Assembly (NCBI GenBank): GCA_032358165.1
Contig: JAALGY010000021.1
Coordinates: forward strand, 1-64,000
Source: Diplosphaera chodatii
Taxonomy: Eukaryota > Chlorophyta > Trebouxiophyceae > Prasiolales > Stichococcaceae
Direction of reading: 5' to 3'
Length of the DNA stretch: 64,000 nucleotides
The translations under genes were made by a program, and so were the position numbers. Under the pieces are notes generated by a model. It saw nothing but the letters and a program-made list of their open reading frames with translations, was not told the DNA's origin and made no database searches. Positions within the stretch are counted from its first letter, which is position 1, and each line of letters begins with the position of its first letter. Shown piece after piece: positions 49,747 to 61,431 of the stretch.

Positions 49747-51517
49747 ATGATGGCGCAGACCTGCGGAAAGCTCAGCACGATGGTGCGGCCCTCTCTGTTC
49801 GCATCAGCACGGCACCTAAGCAGCAACAGTTGCGTCACGCCGTCGATCAGAGCGCTAAGAATGATGACGCCGGTCGGTTTGCGCAGCGTGGCGTCAGCTG
49901 CAAGCTGCGAGGTGCGCCATGTGTAGGTTTTGGAGTGATGTGCATGCATGCGATGACGTGCATGCCCAGTCATGGCGATAGCCCCCGTGACATGACTTCA
50001 ACATGTACCTTCGTTCAATAAGCTCAGATGAGTTCAGTCCTTTGCAACGCTGTGCACTGCAGATGGGTCCTAATGTTTTCGATGGTGCCAAGACGCGCAC
50101 ACCAAAGGTGGACTTGCTGCAGCCGGACGATCTGTCGTTGTTATGCAATGCAATATTGCAATGGCTACTGGTTGCATAAGCATGAGAGTGTTGCAAACAT
50201 CGTGTCGACGTGCGAGCAGGGATTCGAGAAGGTCGTCGCCGTCAACACAGCGGCGCTCGGCATTGAGCTGCATGGGCAGGATGATACGGTGGGCACTCTA
50301 CATGCTAAATACGACCTTCGGCATGTGTACGTACAGTAACGTAGCCGTATATGACCAAAAACGTCACAGCACCACAGGCGACACAAAAGGTGCTGCGCTG
50401 TGCAGAAGAGTTCTGCAAGCACGCAGGCGGACGCCCTGCATCTCGTCCCATATGAAGTCGACTGGTGCTCTGCGTGATGTGGTGCAGGCGGCGGCAGTCA
50501 AGGCCGTGCGCCAGGTGTTCGAGACCATCTCCATCCCCTCGGTGATCGACATGGTGCCCGGCGGCATTGACAAGGCAAAGGCCAAGGTCAAGGTGGCGGT
50601 GCCCTACCCGGTGAGCGAGAGATTGGCCACTTGCAGCAGACTGAGAGTGCGAGCTGTCAGGACATCCGACACAGGAAGTGCTGCACAACTGCACCGGTCT
50701 GCGCAATGCGAGCGGCAGCAACCGCAGCAGCAGCAAAATGGTTGGCATCTGCAGGCTGCTGATAGAGCTGATACATCTGATGGGCCACCAGCCGATGCAT
50801 GGACGTATGCTGCTGTGCAGGATGGCGTTGACAAATCAGCACTGGAGGCCGTGGTGCCCTTCAAGCACGTCGAAATCAAGGTGCAAGGTCTTTTAGATAT
50901 GCCACGTCTTTTGAAGTTTAAGGGGCCAAAGGGCAAGGCAGAGACCGCTTCTGCTCCTGCAACTAGAAGTGCGCGGCGCACTTCAAAGTGTTCTGCGCTT
51001 TTCATTGCAGGTGGTGAAGGGCGGCCTGTCCTGGGTGAGAATATCCTTGGCAATGTGTTGCCATGCACCTGTGTCCCGCTTCTTGCAACCTGCTCATCGG
51101 TGCTCATGTCCTGTTGACACACATGAGCAACGCATCCTGTTGAGTAAGTACTTTGCTGAATGCAGAACTCCGGCATCATCCTGACGAGCATGGGTGAGTG
51201 CCATACAGATGTAGCAGACGACAGCATGCCCGCCGCACACGTGTCGCTATGCAACCACCTTGGTTTACTGAACTTGTGAGGTCATGCAGGTGACCACACC
51301 GACACTGACCCTAATGCATCATCTGATGACGAGATGGAGGTCACAGCGCCTGATCAGTACAAGGTGAACAGTGGTACTGTCTGCTGCTGTCGGCATCTGT
51401 GGTACAAGTAGCACTTGCCGGTTGCGGGCAGGAGTGGGGAGGGAGGGCATGGCTGACAGCTGGCATTGTGGCCATTGCTTGCAGGTGGCTGTTGCTGCAG
51501 CTCGCATTGGGTACTGA
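49747..51517 (+). CDS. Lin0512-family protein, copy 2, with predicted organelle transit peptide
   Basis: Nine exons: 49747-49911, 50063-50107, 50220-50288, 50488-50610, 50821-50880, 51011-51034, 51166-51193, 51290-51363, 51485-51517 (206 aa). Exon 1 codes 55 residues that are rich in Ser, Arg, Ala and Thr and almost free of acidic residues (e.g. RPSLFASARHLSSNS), typical of a plastid or mitochondrial transit peptide. The body matches copy 1: LGIELHGQDDT, AAAVKAVRQVFE, IDMVPGGIDKAKAKVKVAVP, SALEAVVPFKHVEIK, the acidic loop SSDDEME and the end VAVAAARIGY. Two introns (after exons 2 and 6) are absent from copy 1. Function is unknown for the family. It converges on the phosphopantetheinyl transferase gene. 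Confidence 0.7.
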
Positions 51518-51822
51518 GTGTCGTCTTGGCCGATGTATGATCGGGGGTGGCGGTTGCATTGCAGCCATGTGTTCATACACCAGCGTTAGTGCACAAAGGT
51601 ATGGTCTGGTATGCCACAGTCGCTTGCCTTGGAACGGGTGTACAGTAATGATGTCTAGAGCTGATGAATCGCTTAGCTGTAGCGAGTCGGCAGATTGTGT
51701 ATTCTGTTGCACCCACCGTAGTGGTACATTGACCAACAGTCCTCAGCAATCTTCGATCTGCCTGAGGGGCCTGCTGGTGTAGCAATCTGGTGTACTCTCG
51801 GCTCTGCTCTCTGTGTACGGCA
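51518..51822. other. Convergent intergenic region
   Basis: 305 bases between the stops of Lin0512 copy 2 (+) and the phosphopantetheinyl transferase (-). It holds both 3' ends; no poly(A) motif stands out. Confidence 0.45.
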
Positions 51823-53638
51823 TCAGCTGGCAAGTGCAGCATACTGACTGCGCACCATCCCCTCAGGCACGAGGTCCTTTATAGTCAGCAGCTCAAACGG
51901 CGGCGATGGCTTGTCCAGATGCTCCTGCACCCAGCAGGAGACTGAAGTGACGCATCCTCCCTATGCTCCCCATGCGAGAGGTGAACGAACAGGTGCACCG
52001 TGTATGGCACTACAGAACCGCTGAGCACAATGGCCCGTGCATATGGCGGACCTGCCACTCAGCCTCGGTCAAGTCGCGCCTCCTCAGAGTCTTTGTGAAC
52101 ACCTGCGCAGCATGTCAGTCATGGTGGATCCCATAGATTTGCACTACCTGCAGGGCAAGTGAACGCTTGTAGTGTTGCCCGGCAAACAATGGACCGGGAT
52201 GCGCAGACCACAGCAGTGCGCCCCACCCACCCCCCATGCATCTATAATGACCTCCGGCGGCCCCCTTGCAACTGACACCCAGTGACCGCTGCGCAACTCG
52301 TGCAGGAAGAAGCGCCACCTGCAAGGTAAGATGGATCGGGTTTCTCACCCACATCTGCTGCTGAGCAGGCACCATGGTGCTCTCTGAAGCATGCACCTCG
52401 GAATGTTTTCGCCACCTTGGTGTGTCAAGCAGCTGCCGATCATACTGCTATGCGCACCCACCTGGGCTGCTCGATGCCGTCTATCCTCAGGCGTGCGCTG
52501 GCTGCGCCGGCGCCGGGTGCTGGGAGGACCTGCATCTCGGCGCGCCCCATGTCGAACTCCAGGCCATCCCCGCGCACCTTCACAAGGGCCTGCGGCACCG
52601 CGGCCAAAGATCAGTGCTCGAGCCGTGACCTTGGGTTTGACGCCTGACATCTGACTCTTCTCGGCACGTACCCGCTGCTTGCGCTGGTTGTGGTCAGGCG
52701 CAGGCATGGCGGGAGGTGCAGTTGATGACAGTGCTCACCTCCTTGACGCTCCAGTGCTGCCTGAAGGCTGCCGCCCTGCTGTCGTCATCCGGGCCAGCAC
52801 ACCTGATCGCCCGCCACTGCACACCACGTACTTGTTGTGAGGAAAGCGGTAGTGCTGCCTTGAGGCACCAAATGGGGTCCAGGCAATAGCATCGACCCAA
52901 GGACTGCAGGCTGCTCCATGTGAACACCTCCGCAGGGGTGAACTGCCGCTCGAAGTGGGCGAAGAAGGCCTCCAGCGGCTCCTGCTGCGAGCGCCGGATC
53001 TGCTGGGGCGCAGCCACGTCCACACCGCAGATGCACACCGGCTCAGCCGCCAGCACAACATAGTCCCCCTGCAAGACCGATGCCCGCTTTGGCCTTTGTA
53101 GACCTGTAGACATGTTCTACTGAGGATTGGTCCACGAACTCGATCTGGCAAATGCGGGTGCTGTGGCAGCTCCCTGCCGCATGGATCCGTCGCAGCTCAA
53201 GTCACCTCGTGGGAGACGTTGAAGTTGAAGTTTGGCGCCCTTGGGTCGCACGCTGGTCCGGGATAAAAGGGCTTCCTGCCGCGAGTGCGTTGGATCGTCA
53301 CCTCCTCGAACGGCACTCCGAGCGCCTTGGCTACACACTGACGCTGCAGCAGCCTGCATCAACATTGCATGCTAGAGCGGGCATGAACCGGTCACCATCA
53401 TCGGAATCATGTGCGAAACATTGTTTGCAGGTACAGCAGTTCTAACGCCGGTTCGATCGGTTGCCAACCTGCTGAGCAAGGCTCGCTTCTGGTCGTCTCG
53501 GAACTTGAAGCGTTGCACAGCTGCTCGCTCATCCACGGGCAGTAAGCCAAGCAAAAGCGACCACTCTGGCTCGTTGGGTCTCCAGACTGAGATGTCGACA
53601 GCCCACCGCAGCGTGAAGCGGTCAGGGTCGTCAATCAT
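51823..53638 (-). CDS. 4'-phosphopantetheinyl transferase, AASDHPPT/Sfp type
   Basis: Nine exons: 53638-53469, 53353-53206, 53068-52928, 52816-52803, 52775-52739, 52589-52462, 52318-52231, 52102-52052, 51924-51823 (292 aa). It starts near RWAVDISVW, like human AASDHPPT (RWAFSCGTW). Motifs follow: FKFRDDQKRALLSR, TRGRKPF, FNFNVSHEGDYVVLAAEP, the metal-binding GVDVAAP, and WSVKEALVKVRGDG with the conserved W-x-x-KEA. The C-terminus PPFELLTIKDLVP also fits. The enzyme transfers phosphopantetheine from CoA to a serine of acyl-carrier proteins, including those of fatty-acid synthesis in organelles. Exon 4 is a 14-nt micro-exon coding WRAI; leaving it out breaks the frame, and with it PAEWRAIR aligns to human KEWETIR. 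No transit peptide is visible at the chosen start. Confidence 0.88.
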
Positions 53639-54006
53639 TCACCCAGCTGAGAGTGTTGCAGATCGCCACCAGGGAAGCACTGCTGTGGTGCAGACCCAAA
53701 TGCGCGGTCCGCTTGCATATATACCGTGCCTGTGGAGCGTGCAGTTGTGTATACGCAGCCTGCAAACAGGGCTGCACCTTGAGAGATCAGGGCAGTCAGC
53801 AACTCAACATGGCGAAAACGGTGGCCCTGTAGCGGCTTGGCATTGCAAACCATTTCATGGGCCTTGGGCCCTTGGCAGATGAGCAGGCCCCATCACAGGT
53901 TTGTAGGCTGCATCCTGCACTCATTAACATGCAGAGGGACAAGCACCGCACACTGCCATTTTGGCGATGCAGGCAAGCTGCCATGCCACTGTCCCAATGT
54001 GCACTG
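53639..54006. other. Intergenic region
   Basis: 3' flank of the cyclophilin fusion gene and promoter side of the phosphopantetheinyl transferase gene, both on the minus strand. No element was recognised. Confidence 0.45.
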
Positions 54007-55011
54007 TTATTGTGATGCTGGCACGCCGTGCAGCTTGTCCTCAAATGCGTCCGCCTCCACCTCAGCCTCATCGAGCTGTCCGCAGTCAGCGATCACCAGC
54101 CGCTTCTGCGGCTTGCCGTCGGGCGCCCCGGCATGCGCCATGCGGCTGACGGTGTCGAAGCCCGCCACCACCTTCCCAAATACTGTGTGCTTGCCGTCGA
54201 GGTGCGGCTGCCGGTTCAGGGTGATGAAGAATTGGCTGCCGTTGGTGTCCGGGCCGGCGTTGGCCATGGACAGCAGGAAGCGGTCGTCGTGCGCGATGTC
54301 GAAGTTCTCGTCCTCGAAGGTGCCCGTGTATATCGACTCGCCGCCCGTGCCGTCCCCATGTGTGAAGTCGCCCCCTTGGATCATGAAGCCTGGTATGATC
54401 CGGTGGAAGGACGACCCCTTGTAGTGCAACACCACGCCATCTGCTGACTCGCCCTCCTGGCCGGTCGCGAGTGCTCTGAAGTTCTCCACTGTCCGTGGCG
54501 TTACATCCCCAAACAGGCCAAAAGTCACCCTGCCAATTGGCGTGCCGTCCTCCTCTACGTCAAAGTACACGTAGTCTGTGACGTTGGCCTTGGCCGACAC
54601 CGAGGAGTCTGTGTCCAGGATCTGCTTCCACTGCTCGTCGGCGCCCTTCTCTATGGTGATCTCCACAAACCGCTGATCCGCCTCTGTCTCGATCGACCAG
54701 TAGCAGCCTGCGAGCTCGACCTTGTGGCCGGAGAAGTCGCCCTCCAGCAGCACCTCGCCCTGGGCCGCCAAGTGCAGCCGCGTGGGGTGGACCTCGAAGG
54801 CGATGTCCCTGCCGCGCACCCCCTCCCCAATGGGCACCCGCACCAGCAGCTCGCGCTCGCCCTGCTTGTGCGCCACCTTCAGCCCCTCCCTCGGCTTGAG
54901 TGCTGCCTGTACAATGCGCCGTCGATGGTTGCGTGTCCACCGAGCCGAGCGATGTGGCGGCAGCGCAGAGCGGCCGGATGTGGAAGCAACCTGCGAAGCG
55001 CTGCGTTCCAT
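54007..55011 (-). CDS. CS-domain / cyclophilin fusion peptidyl-prolyl isomerase, likely organellar
   Basis: A single uninterrupted exon of 334 codons, unusual here because every other complete gene has at least four introns. Residues 1-45 are Ser/Arg-rich without acidic residues ([20 protein letters not shown]), a probable plastid transit peptide. Residues about 50-145 form a CS (p23/NudC-like) domain: [20 protein letters not shown], then [18 protein letters not shown]. Residues about 155-320 are a cyclophilin with the catalytic [36 protein letters not shown] and the HTVFGKV loop; the tryptophan that binds cyclosporin in human CypA is replaced by His in this loop (LDGKHTVFG). The frame stays open upstream to 55173, but the ATG at 55011 gives the better targeting peptide. 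It is head-to-head with the RecX gene. Confidence 0.88.
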   Translation of the reverse strand: MERSASQVASTSGRSALPPHRSARWTRNHRRRIVQAALKPREGLKVAHKQGERELLVRVPIGEGVRGRDIAFEVHPTRLHLAAQGEVLLEGDFSGHKVELAGCYWSIETEADQRFVEITIEKGADEQWKQILDTDSSVSAKANVTDYVYFDVEEDGTPIGRVTFGLFGDVTPRTVENFRALATGQEGESADGVVLHYKGSSFHRIIPGFMIQGGDFTHGDGTGGESIYTGTFEDENFDIAHDDRFLLSMANAGPDTNGSQFFITLNRQPHLDGKHTVFGKVVAGFDTVSRMAHAGAPDGKPQKRLVIADCGQLDEAEVEADAFEDKLHGVPASQ

Positions 55012-55172
55012 GCCTAAACAAAGGTTGATAGTTGCATGTTCGGTTGCAACCTGGCAATGCGCATGACACTGGATCAGTGCTGACCTGGTCAGTCCCGTTC
55101 CGAGAGCAGGAAGCTTGCAGGTGCAGGTGGCATCAGGGCAGTTTATAGTTTGCCTCACCATCTCTGATAGCA
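55012..55172. promoter_or_regulatory. Bidirectional promoter, cyclophilin fusion / RecX
   Basis: About 160 bases separate the start codons of two divergent genes, both with targeting-type N-termini. The shared space is too small for two independent promoters, so a common bidirectional promoter is likely. No TATA box was seen. Confidence 0.5.
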
Positions 55173-56994
55173 ATGTTGGTACATTGTATCATCACCGTCA
55201 CAAGATTGAGCAACATGCACCGCCAGACAGGATTGCATTGCTACTCCCTCAGCAGAGCACTTGCAAGGCTATGCACTCGGGCGAGCTGTCCAGCAATGCC
55301 CCTGACAGGGCTGACTGCACGAGCAACTTCTGCACCCCATGCTCACTGTTTCAGGATCGCTGCACAAACACGAGTAGTTGGTGGTGGGGCGCCATGGCAG
55401 CACATGGCCTTAACGTCAAGGCAGGCACACAGTGCATTGCCACATCGGGCAGTGCGCTGGCAGAGCTCCTCTGAGGAAGACAAAACAAGCAGCGACGGTG
55501 GACCGCTGCACCAGCAAGATGAGGACACCGCCTCGGCAGACGCGCACGACAGGACACCGTGCGTCATGCGACATGGAAGCATGGCTGGTCTGCTGCACTC
55601 AGCGCAAGCCACACCAATGAGCTCAATGCGACTACCGGTCAGCTTCAGGTGCCGCATACGTTGCAAATGTGTGTGTCAGCTTGCAGGGAGAAGCGCGCAA
55701 AGGCAGAGCGTCGGGCCACCAACTCGGCGGCTGGCATGCTGTCAAGGCGCCCGCACTCAGAGCGCGAGCTGCGTGCCAAGCTGGCGGACCGCGAGCACGC
55801 TCCCGACGCCATCGACGCTGCCGTGTCGAGGCTGCAAGAGCTGGTGCGCGGTTGGTCAGCCTCCGCACTCTGCTCCTTGTCATAACATGCGGCACCGTCC
55901 CAGTGCCGTCTTGAACGGCTACAGGGCTGCATGAGTGGTTCACAACTTCTCGCTCGCTCCTGTCAGCGTGTGGGCACGCCGCAGTAGTCACAGCGCAGGC
56001 GAATGCACCACTCATAAGCATGGCGCGCTGCAGCCAACCAAATGTGCCAAATGCTGCCTGCACCTGTTGGCACAGCAGCAGCATTGCCTGTGCAGCAGCT
56101 GGGATGGGCCCATCTCCCGCTGCAGGGGCTACCACTGCTGTCAACCTGGTTGTCAGTATGGATGGAGTAGCTGGCATAGTGCACTGACGGGTGCTGGCCC
56201 CCTTGCATGGCAGGGCATGCAGGACAACAGGGAGTACGCGGAGCTGTTTGCGCAGTCCAAGTGGCGGCAGTCCCGCTGGGCGCCCTCCCGCATCCGCCGG
56301 GTGCGCCACGCCTGCATGCTGACACCAGCGGCCGTGCGCCGCGCCTGCATGGACTGCAGATAGCATGGGCAAGCGCTTGTGGTGGCCTGCCTGCTGTTGA
56401 AGCCAGGCAAGCACCTCGCTGTCGGGGTCAGTCGGCCTTACAGCCTGCCTGCCGCAGCAGCCTGCGCGAGTGTGCCACCATCTTTGGTGCAGGAGCTCAG
56501 CGCAAAGGGCCTGGCGGCGGGCGACATCGAGCACGGCCTGCGCAGCGTGTTCGGCGACGGTATGCGCGTCGAGGTGGCGCCGGCGGACGAGGAGGATGAG
56601 GATGAGGGCGTCGGCGCCGACACACGGTTTGGTAGGCGACAAACCATAGCCTAGTTCCCGAGATCCGCCACGAATGTCGCACCAGAATGCAACAACGCTG
56701 GTTGCAGCTGCCAAGCGGCTGGGTGACATGACATACTGTCTGCTGAGGCAATGTAGGGGTTCCTCTGCCACGCTTGCATCACTACAGAGTGCTACATGCA
56801 GGGCGTCGAGTGTTACATGTTTGTGTGACACAGACCCGCGGCGCCACCTGCTGGAGGGCGCCCGGCGGCAGGCGCACCTGAGCCGCGGGCTGCCGCCGGC
56901 GACGCGGAAGCGGCGGCTGGTGGCCTACCTGCAGCGCCGCGGCCACAGCTGGGACACCATCCGCGGCGTGCTGGAGCGCATCGACCTTGCGTGA
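55173..56994 (+). CDS. RECX: RecX-family protein, organelle-targeted
   Basis: Five exons: 55173-55558, 55687-55843, 56214-56300, 56493-56631, 56834-56994 (309 aa; 295 if the ATG at 55215 is used). The first 70 residues are Arg/Ser/Ala-rich and lack acidic residues, as in a plastid or mitochondrial targeting peptide, followed by an acidic linker. The RecX three-helix repeats follow: [20 protein letters not shown] with [20 protein letters not shown], then [18 protein letters not shown], and a last repeat [18 protein letters not shown]. In bacteria RecX binds the RecA filament and limits strand exchange; plants have nuclear-encoded organellar homologues. An acidic insert ([13 protein letters not shown]) divides repeats two and three. 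Confidence 0.85.
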
Positions 56995-57400
56995 GGTGCG
57001 CAGGAATTGGATGTGCATCAATGTCATGCTGAGGACCAGATTCAGAAGCTGCTCACTGATGCAGCAGATAGATCTGCTGGGCAGCGTGGTGAGGATGCGG
57101 TTGCGGGACATCTGGGGGTGGAGACGCAGTAGATAGGCGCGGACGCTGTCGATAGTAGGCTCGCGAGAGGTGACCAGGGCTGGCAGATTGGGGCAGGGCA
57201 GTACACTTTTCCGGTGATGCCACGGTGTCAGCGTCCGCGACCGCGCCCGCATCCCGGCTGCCGGGCGTTGAAGAGCGGCGCGCGCCGCGGCGATCCTCAC
57301 TTCTCTCTTCGCATTCCTCCCTCCTCCTCACCAACACACCAAGCCTCTGCTGCCAGCCGGCGCCCTGCTGCAGCCCCAGCGACAACCTTGCTTGATCGCC
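56995..57400. other. Intergenic region upstream of the secreted-protein gene
   Basis: 3' flank of RecX and promoter/5' UTR of the next gene. The last 60 bases before the ATG are rich in CTCC and ACCA, as is common for 5' UTRs. Nothing further was recognised. Confidence 0.45.
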
Positions 57401-60400
57401 ATGGCCCGCATGATGGTCGCGGCTCTTGCCGCGCTGTTGATGATGGGCTGCGCCCACCAGGTGAGCGCACAGTCTATCTGGTGTATGCAATCATGTTTCC
57501 AGCGACTGAGTTCGGCGGAGGCGCCTGTGCGCGTCTGCCGTAGCGGTCCTTCGGTCAGTAGTGTGAGCAATGTGTTGGTTGCTTGATAGACTGCACTCGA
57601 CGTGATCGTCCTGTCGACCCCGAGCGCTGTCTGTGTGGCTCATGCGCGTGACAAGTGCGTTTCCTGACTGGAATTCGAGCGTTCAGCTCGCGCTGCTGAT
57701 GTCTCGGTCCGCATGCACTGTTGCTGCACCTGCCTGATATTTGTTGTCCGCGGTTTGTCGTCGTCCGCACGATGCCGCCTCAGGGCATCTCACGCGCTGC
57801 AATGCGGCGCATCAACCTTCCATTGGGATGGCTGCGATCCTTCGATGCCTACACGCCTGCGCTGTTCAGTCGTTGAGCTGGCCGATGGTTCCGGGCAAGC
57901 TGGCTCGCACCGGCACATCGCACCGCTGCGGTACCTGGTGGTATGTGTTCATACTGGGCAGCTCAGAACTGCTGTTCACAAGCAGCGACGCCTGTCTCTG
58001 CCGTCGCGTCGGTTGTCTGCCGTGAAGGCTGGTGTGCCATGACAGCCAGCATCACTGCACCTGATGAGCAGATGCAGTTGCTTGACACCACGGTTTTGCT
58101 GCTGTGCCTTCACGGCCGTGTTGTGGCTCACCCGCTGTCTCGCTGAGGACTCCGCTGTCTGTGTCTTGCAGGTGGCCGCTGCCGGTGGCCGCTCCCTGCT
58201 GAATGTACCAGTGTCATGCCCGGCGCCCAAGTGCCCGTCTGGCTACGTGGCTACCCCCACCATCGGCACGAAGTGCGGCTACGAGTGCTACACCCAGTAC
58301 AAGGCCAACTGCGTTGACCCCGAGCTGGCTGCCCCGCGCACGTGCGGCGGCATCACCGGCAAGGTATGTGGCATGGCACCCAACACACTGCTGCCTGTGT
58401 TGTATTGTTCAGCATTCGTAGGACAGCTGTCCTGCACCAGTCAGGCGAGCAGCATTTATTCCTGCTCGTCGATGACGGTTGTTGTATTTTGAGCTGCAGC
58501 CATGCCCCGCCATCGCCTGCGCATACTCGTCATCGTACGCCATCTCTGGCCCAACCGGTGAGCACCCAGCTGTCTTTGCAAGGGTGCATGCTCAGTTGCG
58601 TTGCACCACATGCTGCCAGTGCTGCTGCTGCCGCCGCTGTTGCTGCTGCTGCATGCCGCCAACATGCCCTAGCGTCTGGCTGCTGCACTGAACCCTCTTG
58701 GTTTTCGTCTTCGTCCCCGCCCTTTGTGGTGATGGTCATGATGCGGAGCGTGCTTCCGTGCATCGCAGGCTGCGCCACCGCCGCCAGCAGGATCGACGCC
58801 ATTGCCATCAGCCAGGCCAAGTTCAACGTGATGGTCGGCACCGTGGGCCCAGCCATCGAGAGCTACTGCGCCAACCCCCAGTACCAGCCGCTGTCCGCTG
58901 TCGTGAACCAGGTGCGTGCCGGGTCCTCAGGCCAACCTTACGGCAGCACCCGCCCCTGCGCCACCACCTGCATTGACATGCACAAGTGCTCCTCTGCAAG
59001 CCGATCCCTGCCGCAGAGCTGTGCCTCGGCACCCAAAACACCACACTCACTCTGGCACCTACGCCTGCAGACCGTGAACGCCGTGTCCACCGCCATCGCC
59101 ACCACCATCACCCACCTCAGCACATACGTGTGCAGCTGCTGCACGGGCAACAGCCTCGCATACACCCAAGTCGGCGCTGATGTCCAGGTTTGCATGCCAA
59201 TCCTGCGGAGCTGCATCCTGTGGAGCTGTATACCTTTGTGCCAACCAAGTGGTTGGCAGGCATGCTGCACAAAAGTCTGCTAGCTAGCTGCCGCATGTGT
59301 GCTGAGAGTCGTGCCAAATCCGAGTGGTATGCAGCCAACCTGATGCGGTCTTTTCTTGAGACGCTGCCGTGCCAGCCATCACAGTCCCTCTTGTGCGCTG
59401 CAGGCCATGGCCCGCGCCCAGGCACTCTCGCTGCAGCAGCTGATCGCCAAGGTGCGCGACTGCTACTACGGCCCGGGTGACGCCCCGTCCGGCAACCTGC
59501 TGGCTGGCGCCAACGCATACGCCTCCACCTTTGGCGAGGACATCCAGCTCGCCATTGATTCGGTCTACGCAAGTGAGGCTGTTGAGGCTGTTGTCCACCA
59601 ACATTTCTCCTATCATCGGTGTGTCAGACACTACCCAGGACAGCTGCACTGTGACGCACTGCTGGCCTTGCATGTGTGCCGACGCAGCCTGCCTCGCTTG
59701 CTTGTGGCACAGTCTTTCCAGTGGTGACCGTTGCCCTGTGGCACGCTGCAGATGCCTGGAGCGTCCAGGGCTTCAGCTGCAACGCCGCCTACTTCGCGCC
59801 CCGCATCAAGACCGCCGTGGCCCGCGCCCTCGCCTGCACCTTCGCCAACGTGTTCGCCGGCGCCATCGACGCGCAGACACCCGGCGTCGCCTACGCGTGC
59901 TCCGACACAATGGTCATCACCGGCTACGGCGCGGTAAGCACGCTCATGCTGGCCGCATCATCCCACATCCTGCATGCGGCTGCACTCAGCATTGCTGGGC
60001 TGCTGCTCCTTGAAAGCAGTCCACGGGGCTGCAGACGCTACAGTGTGCAGGGTGTTGCGCTGTCGCTGACCTGACCCTCTTGTTCTGCATGCAGCCCCTC
60101 ACCTGCCCGCTGGACGTTGCCTGCAAGTGCACGCCCCCGGCCTACTTCGTGAGTCGCGCCATGCTCTGTGCAACGCTTGCTTGCGCTACTGCTTCAGCCC
60201 AACACCCTTGTATCCTGTGTGCTTGCCAGTACTGCTGCACTAGATGGCGAAAGCTGACGTCCACTCTGCATTTTGCCGCAGTACGATAATTTGGGCTTCG
60301 ACACCGGTGCTTTCGACGGCGGCAACCCCTCATGGTACGGTGCAACACCATTGTTCACATGCATGAGGCAGCCACTGTATACCATGTGTCTGCTGCAACA

Positions 60401-61431
60401 TGCTGTTCAGTGCTGTGGGTCGCGCTTCACCTCACACCCGCACCAAACATGACCACACGCTCCTGGGTGGTCCATTTCACAGGAATGTCGTGAACGGTGG
60501 TGACCAGACCCCTGCAGTCATCACAACCGACACCGTCAACGATGCGGCCGGCAACGCGGTGCGCACATGCCGCCTCATGCGTGCACAGCTCCCTTTGCTT
60601 GCAGCATTTGGCAGCCAGAGGCCACCGTCATGGTACTGTCATCCAGCTGTTGGCTGACATTGTGTTGGCACATGCTGCAGCTCGTCCTCACTCCCGAGGC
60701 TGGCACCCACTTCGCCAAGATCCCGTCTGGCGACGTCGACCACCCCTCAAGCATCTCAACGTCCCTCACCGTGCCGCCCTGCGCCACCAAGATTGCCGTG
60801 TCCTACATCTTCAAGTGCAACGACTACGCCCCATTCATTGACTCGGTAAGCCTGCCACATGGCTGTGGGACATGCTGGCCTGCTACAGCCATGTCACCTG
60901 GTCTGTCATTCTCACATCTCACCCCACGGGGCTTGTGTACAGCTCGGGCAGCTGGCAATGTGTACGCTTTACCATAGTCACATCATCCGGGTCACAGTTT
61001 GTGGTGTCCCCACCGCAGGGCAAGATCACCATCGCCGTCACTGATCAGATCAACGCAGACAACGTTATTCCCGTGCGCGAGGTCGCATACGACTGCGCGC
61101 AGACAGGCGACTACGGCATCACCGGCTCTGCTCCGCACTACTGGCAGACTGAGACGATCTCGGTGCCCCACGGTGCGCTCATCTGAGTGCGGTGTACATG
61201 AGACGCTGCATCTGCAAGGCGACTGTTCGGCTTATACTCGGTTGTGGAGGACCTCCACACTGTTGTGCCAATGACCACAGTGCTCGTGCATGATGGCAAG
61301 CACTGAGTGCGCGCTGTCACTATCTGCGCACAGGTGTGTACTCTGTCGAGATTGCTGCAACCTCGGCCAACTCTGGGGACAGCATCATCGACTCGTCGCT
61401 GTACGTGGACTCCGTCACCTTCACCGCCTGA
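57401..61431 (+). CDS. Secreted cysteine-rich protein of unknown function
   Basis: Twelve exons: 57401-57460, 58172-58358 (end uncertain), 58769-58911, 59071-59187, 59404-59572, 59752-59933, 60095-60148, 60282-60334, 60483-60558, 60681-60845, 61019-61172, 61334-61431 (about 485 aa). Exon 1 is a signal peptide (MARMMVAALAALLMMGCAHQ). Residues about 25-80 contain pairs of cysteines (CPAPKCPSG, KCGYECYTQYKANC). A long Ala-rich helical region follows, with CSCC, DCYYGPG and more cysteines. The last 170 residues look like a beta-sandwich beginning NLGFDTGAFDGGNPSW, reminiscent of adhesive or ligand-binding extracellular domains. I do not recognise the family; it is probably a cell-wall or extracellular protein. 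The splice between exons 2 and 3 needs either a GC donor at 58359 or a GT donor at 58368. The 711-base first intron is by far the longest in the window. Confidence 0.65.

Noticed and set aside
55632..56831. 399-residue open frame on the minus strand opposite RecX
   Set aside because: Antisense to RecX, with no recognisable protein content; composition explains the openness.
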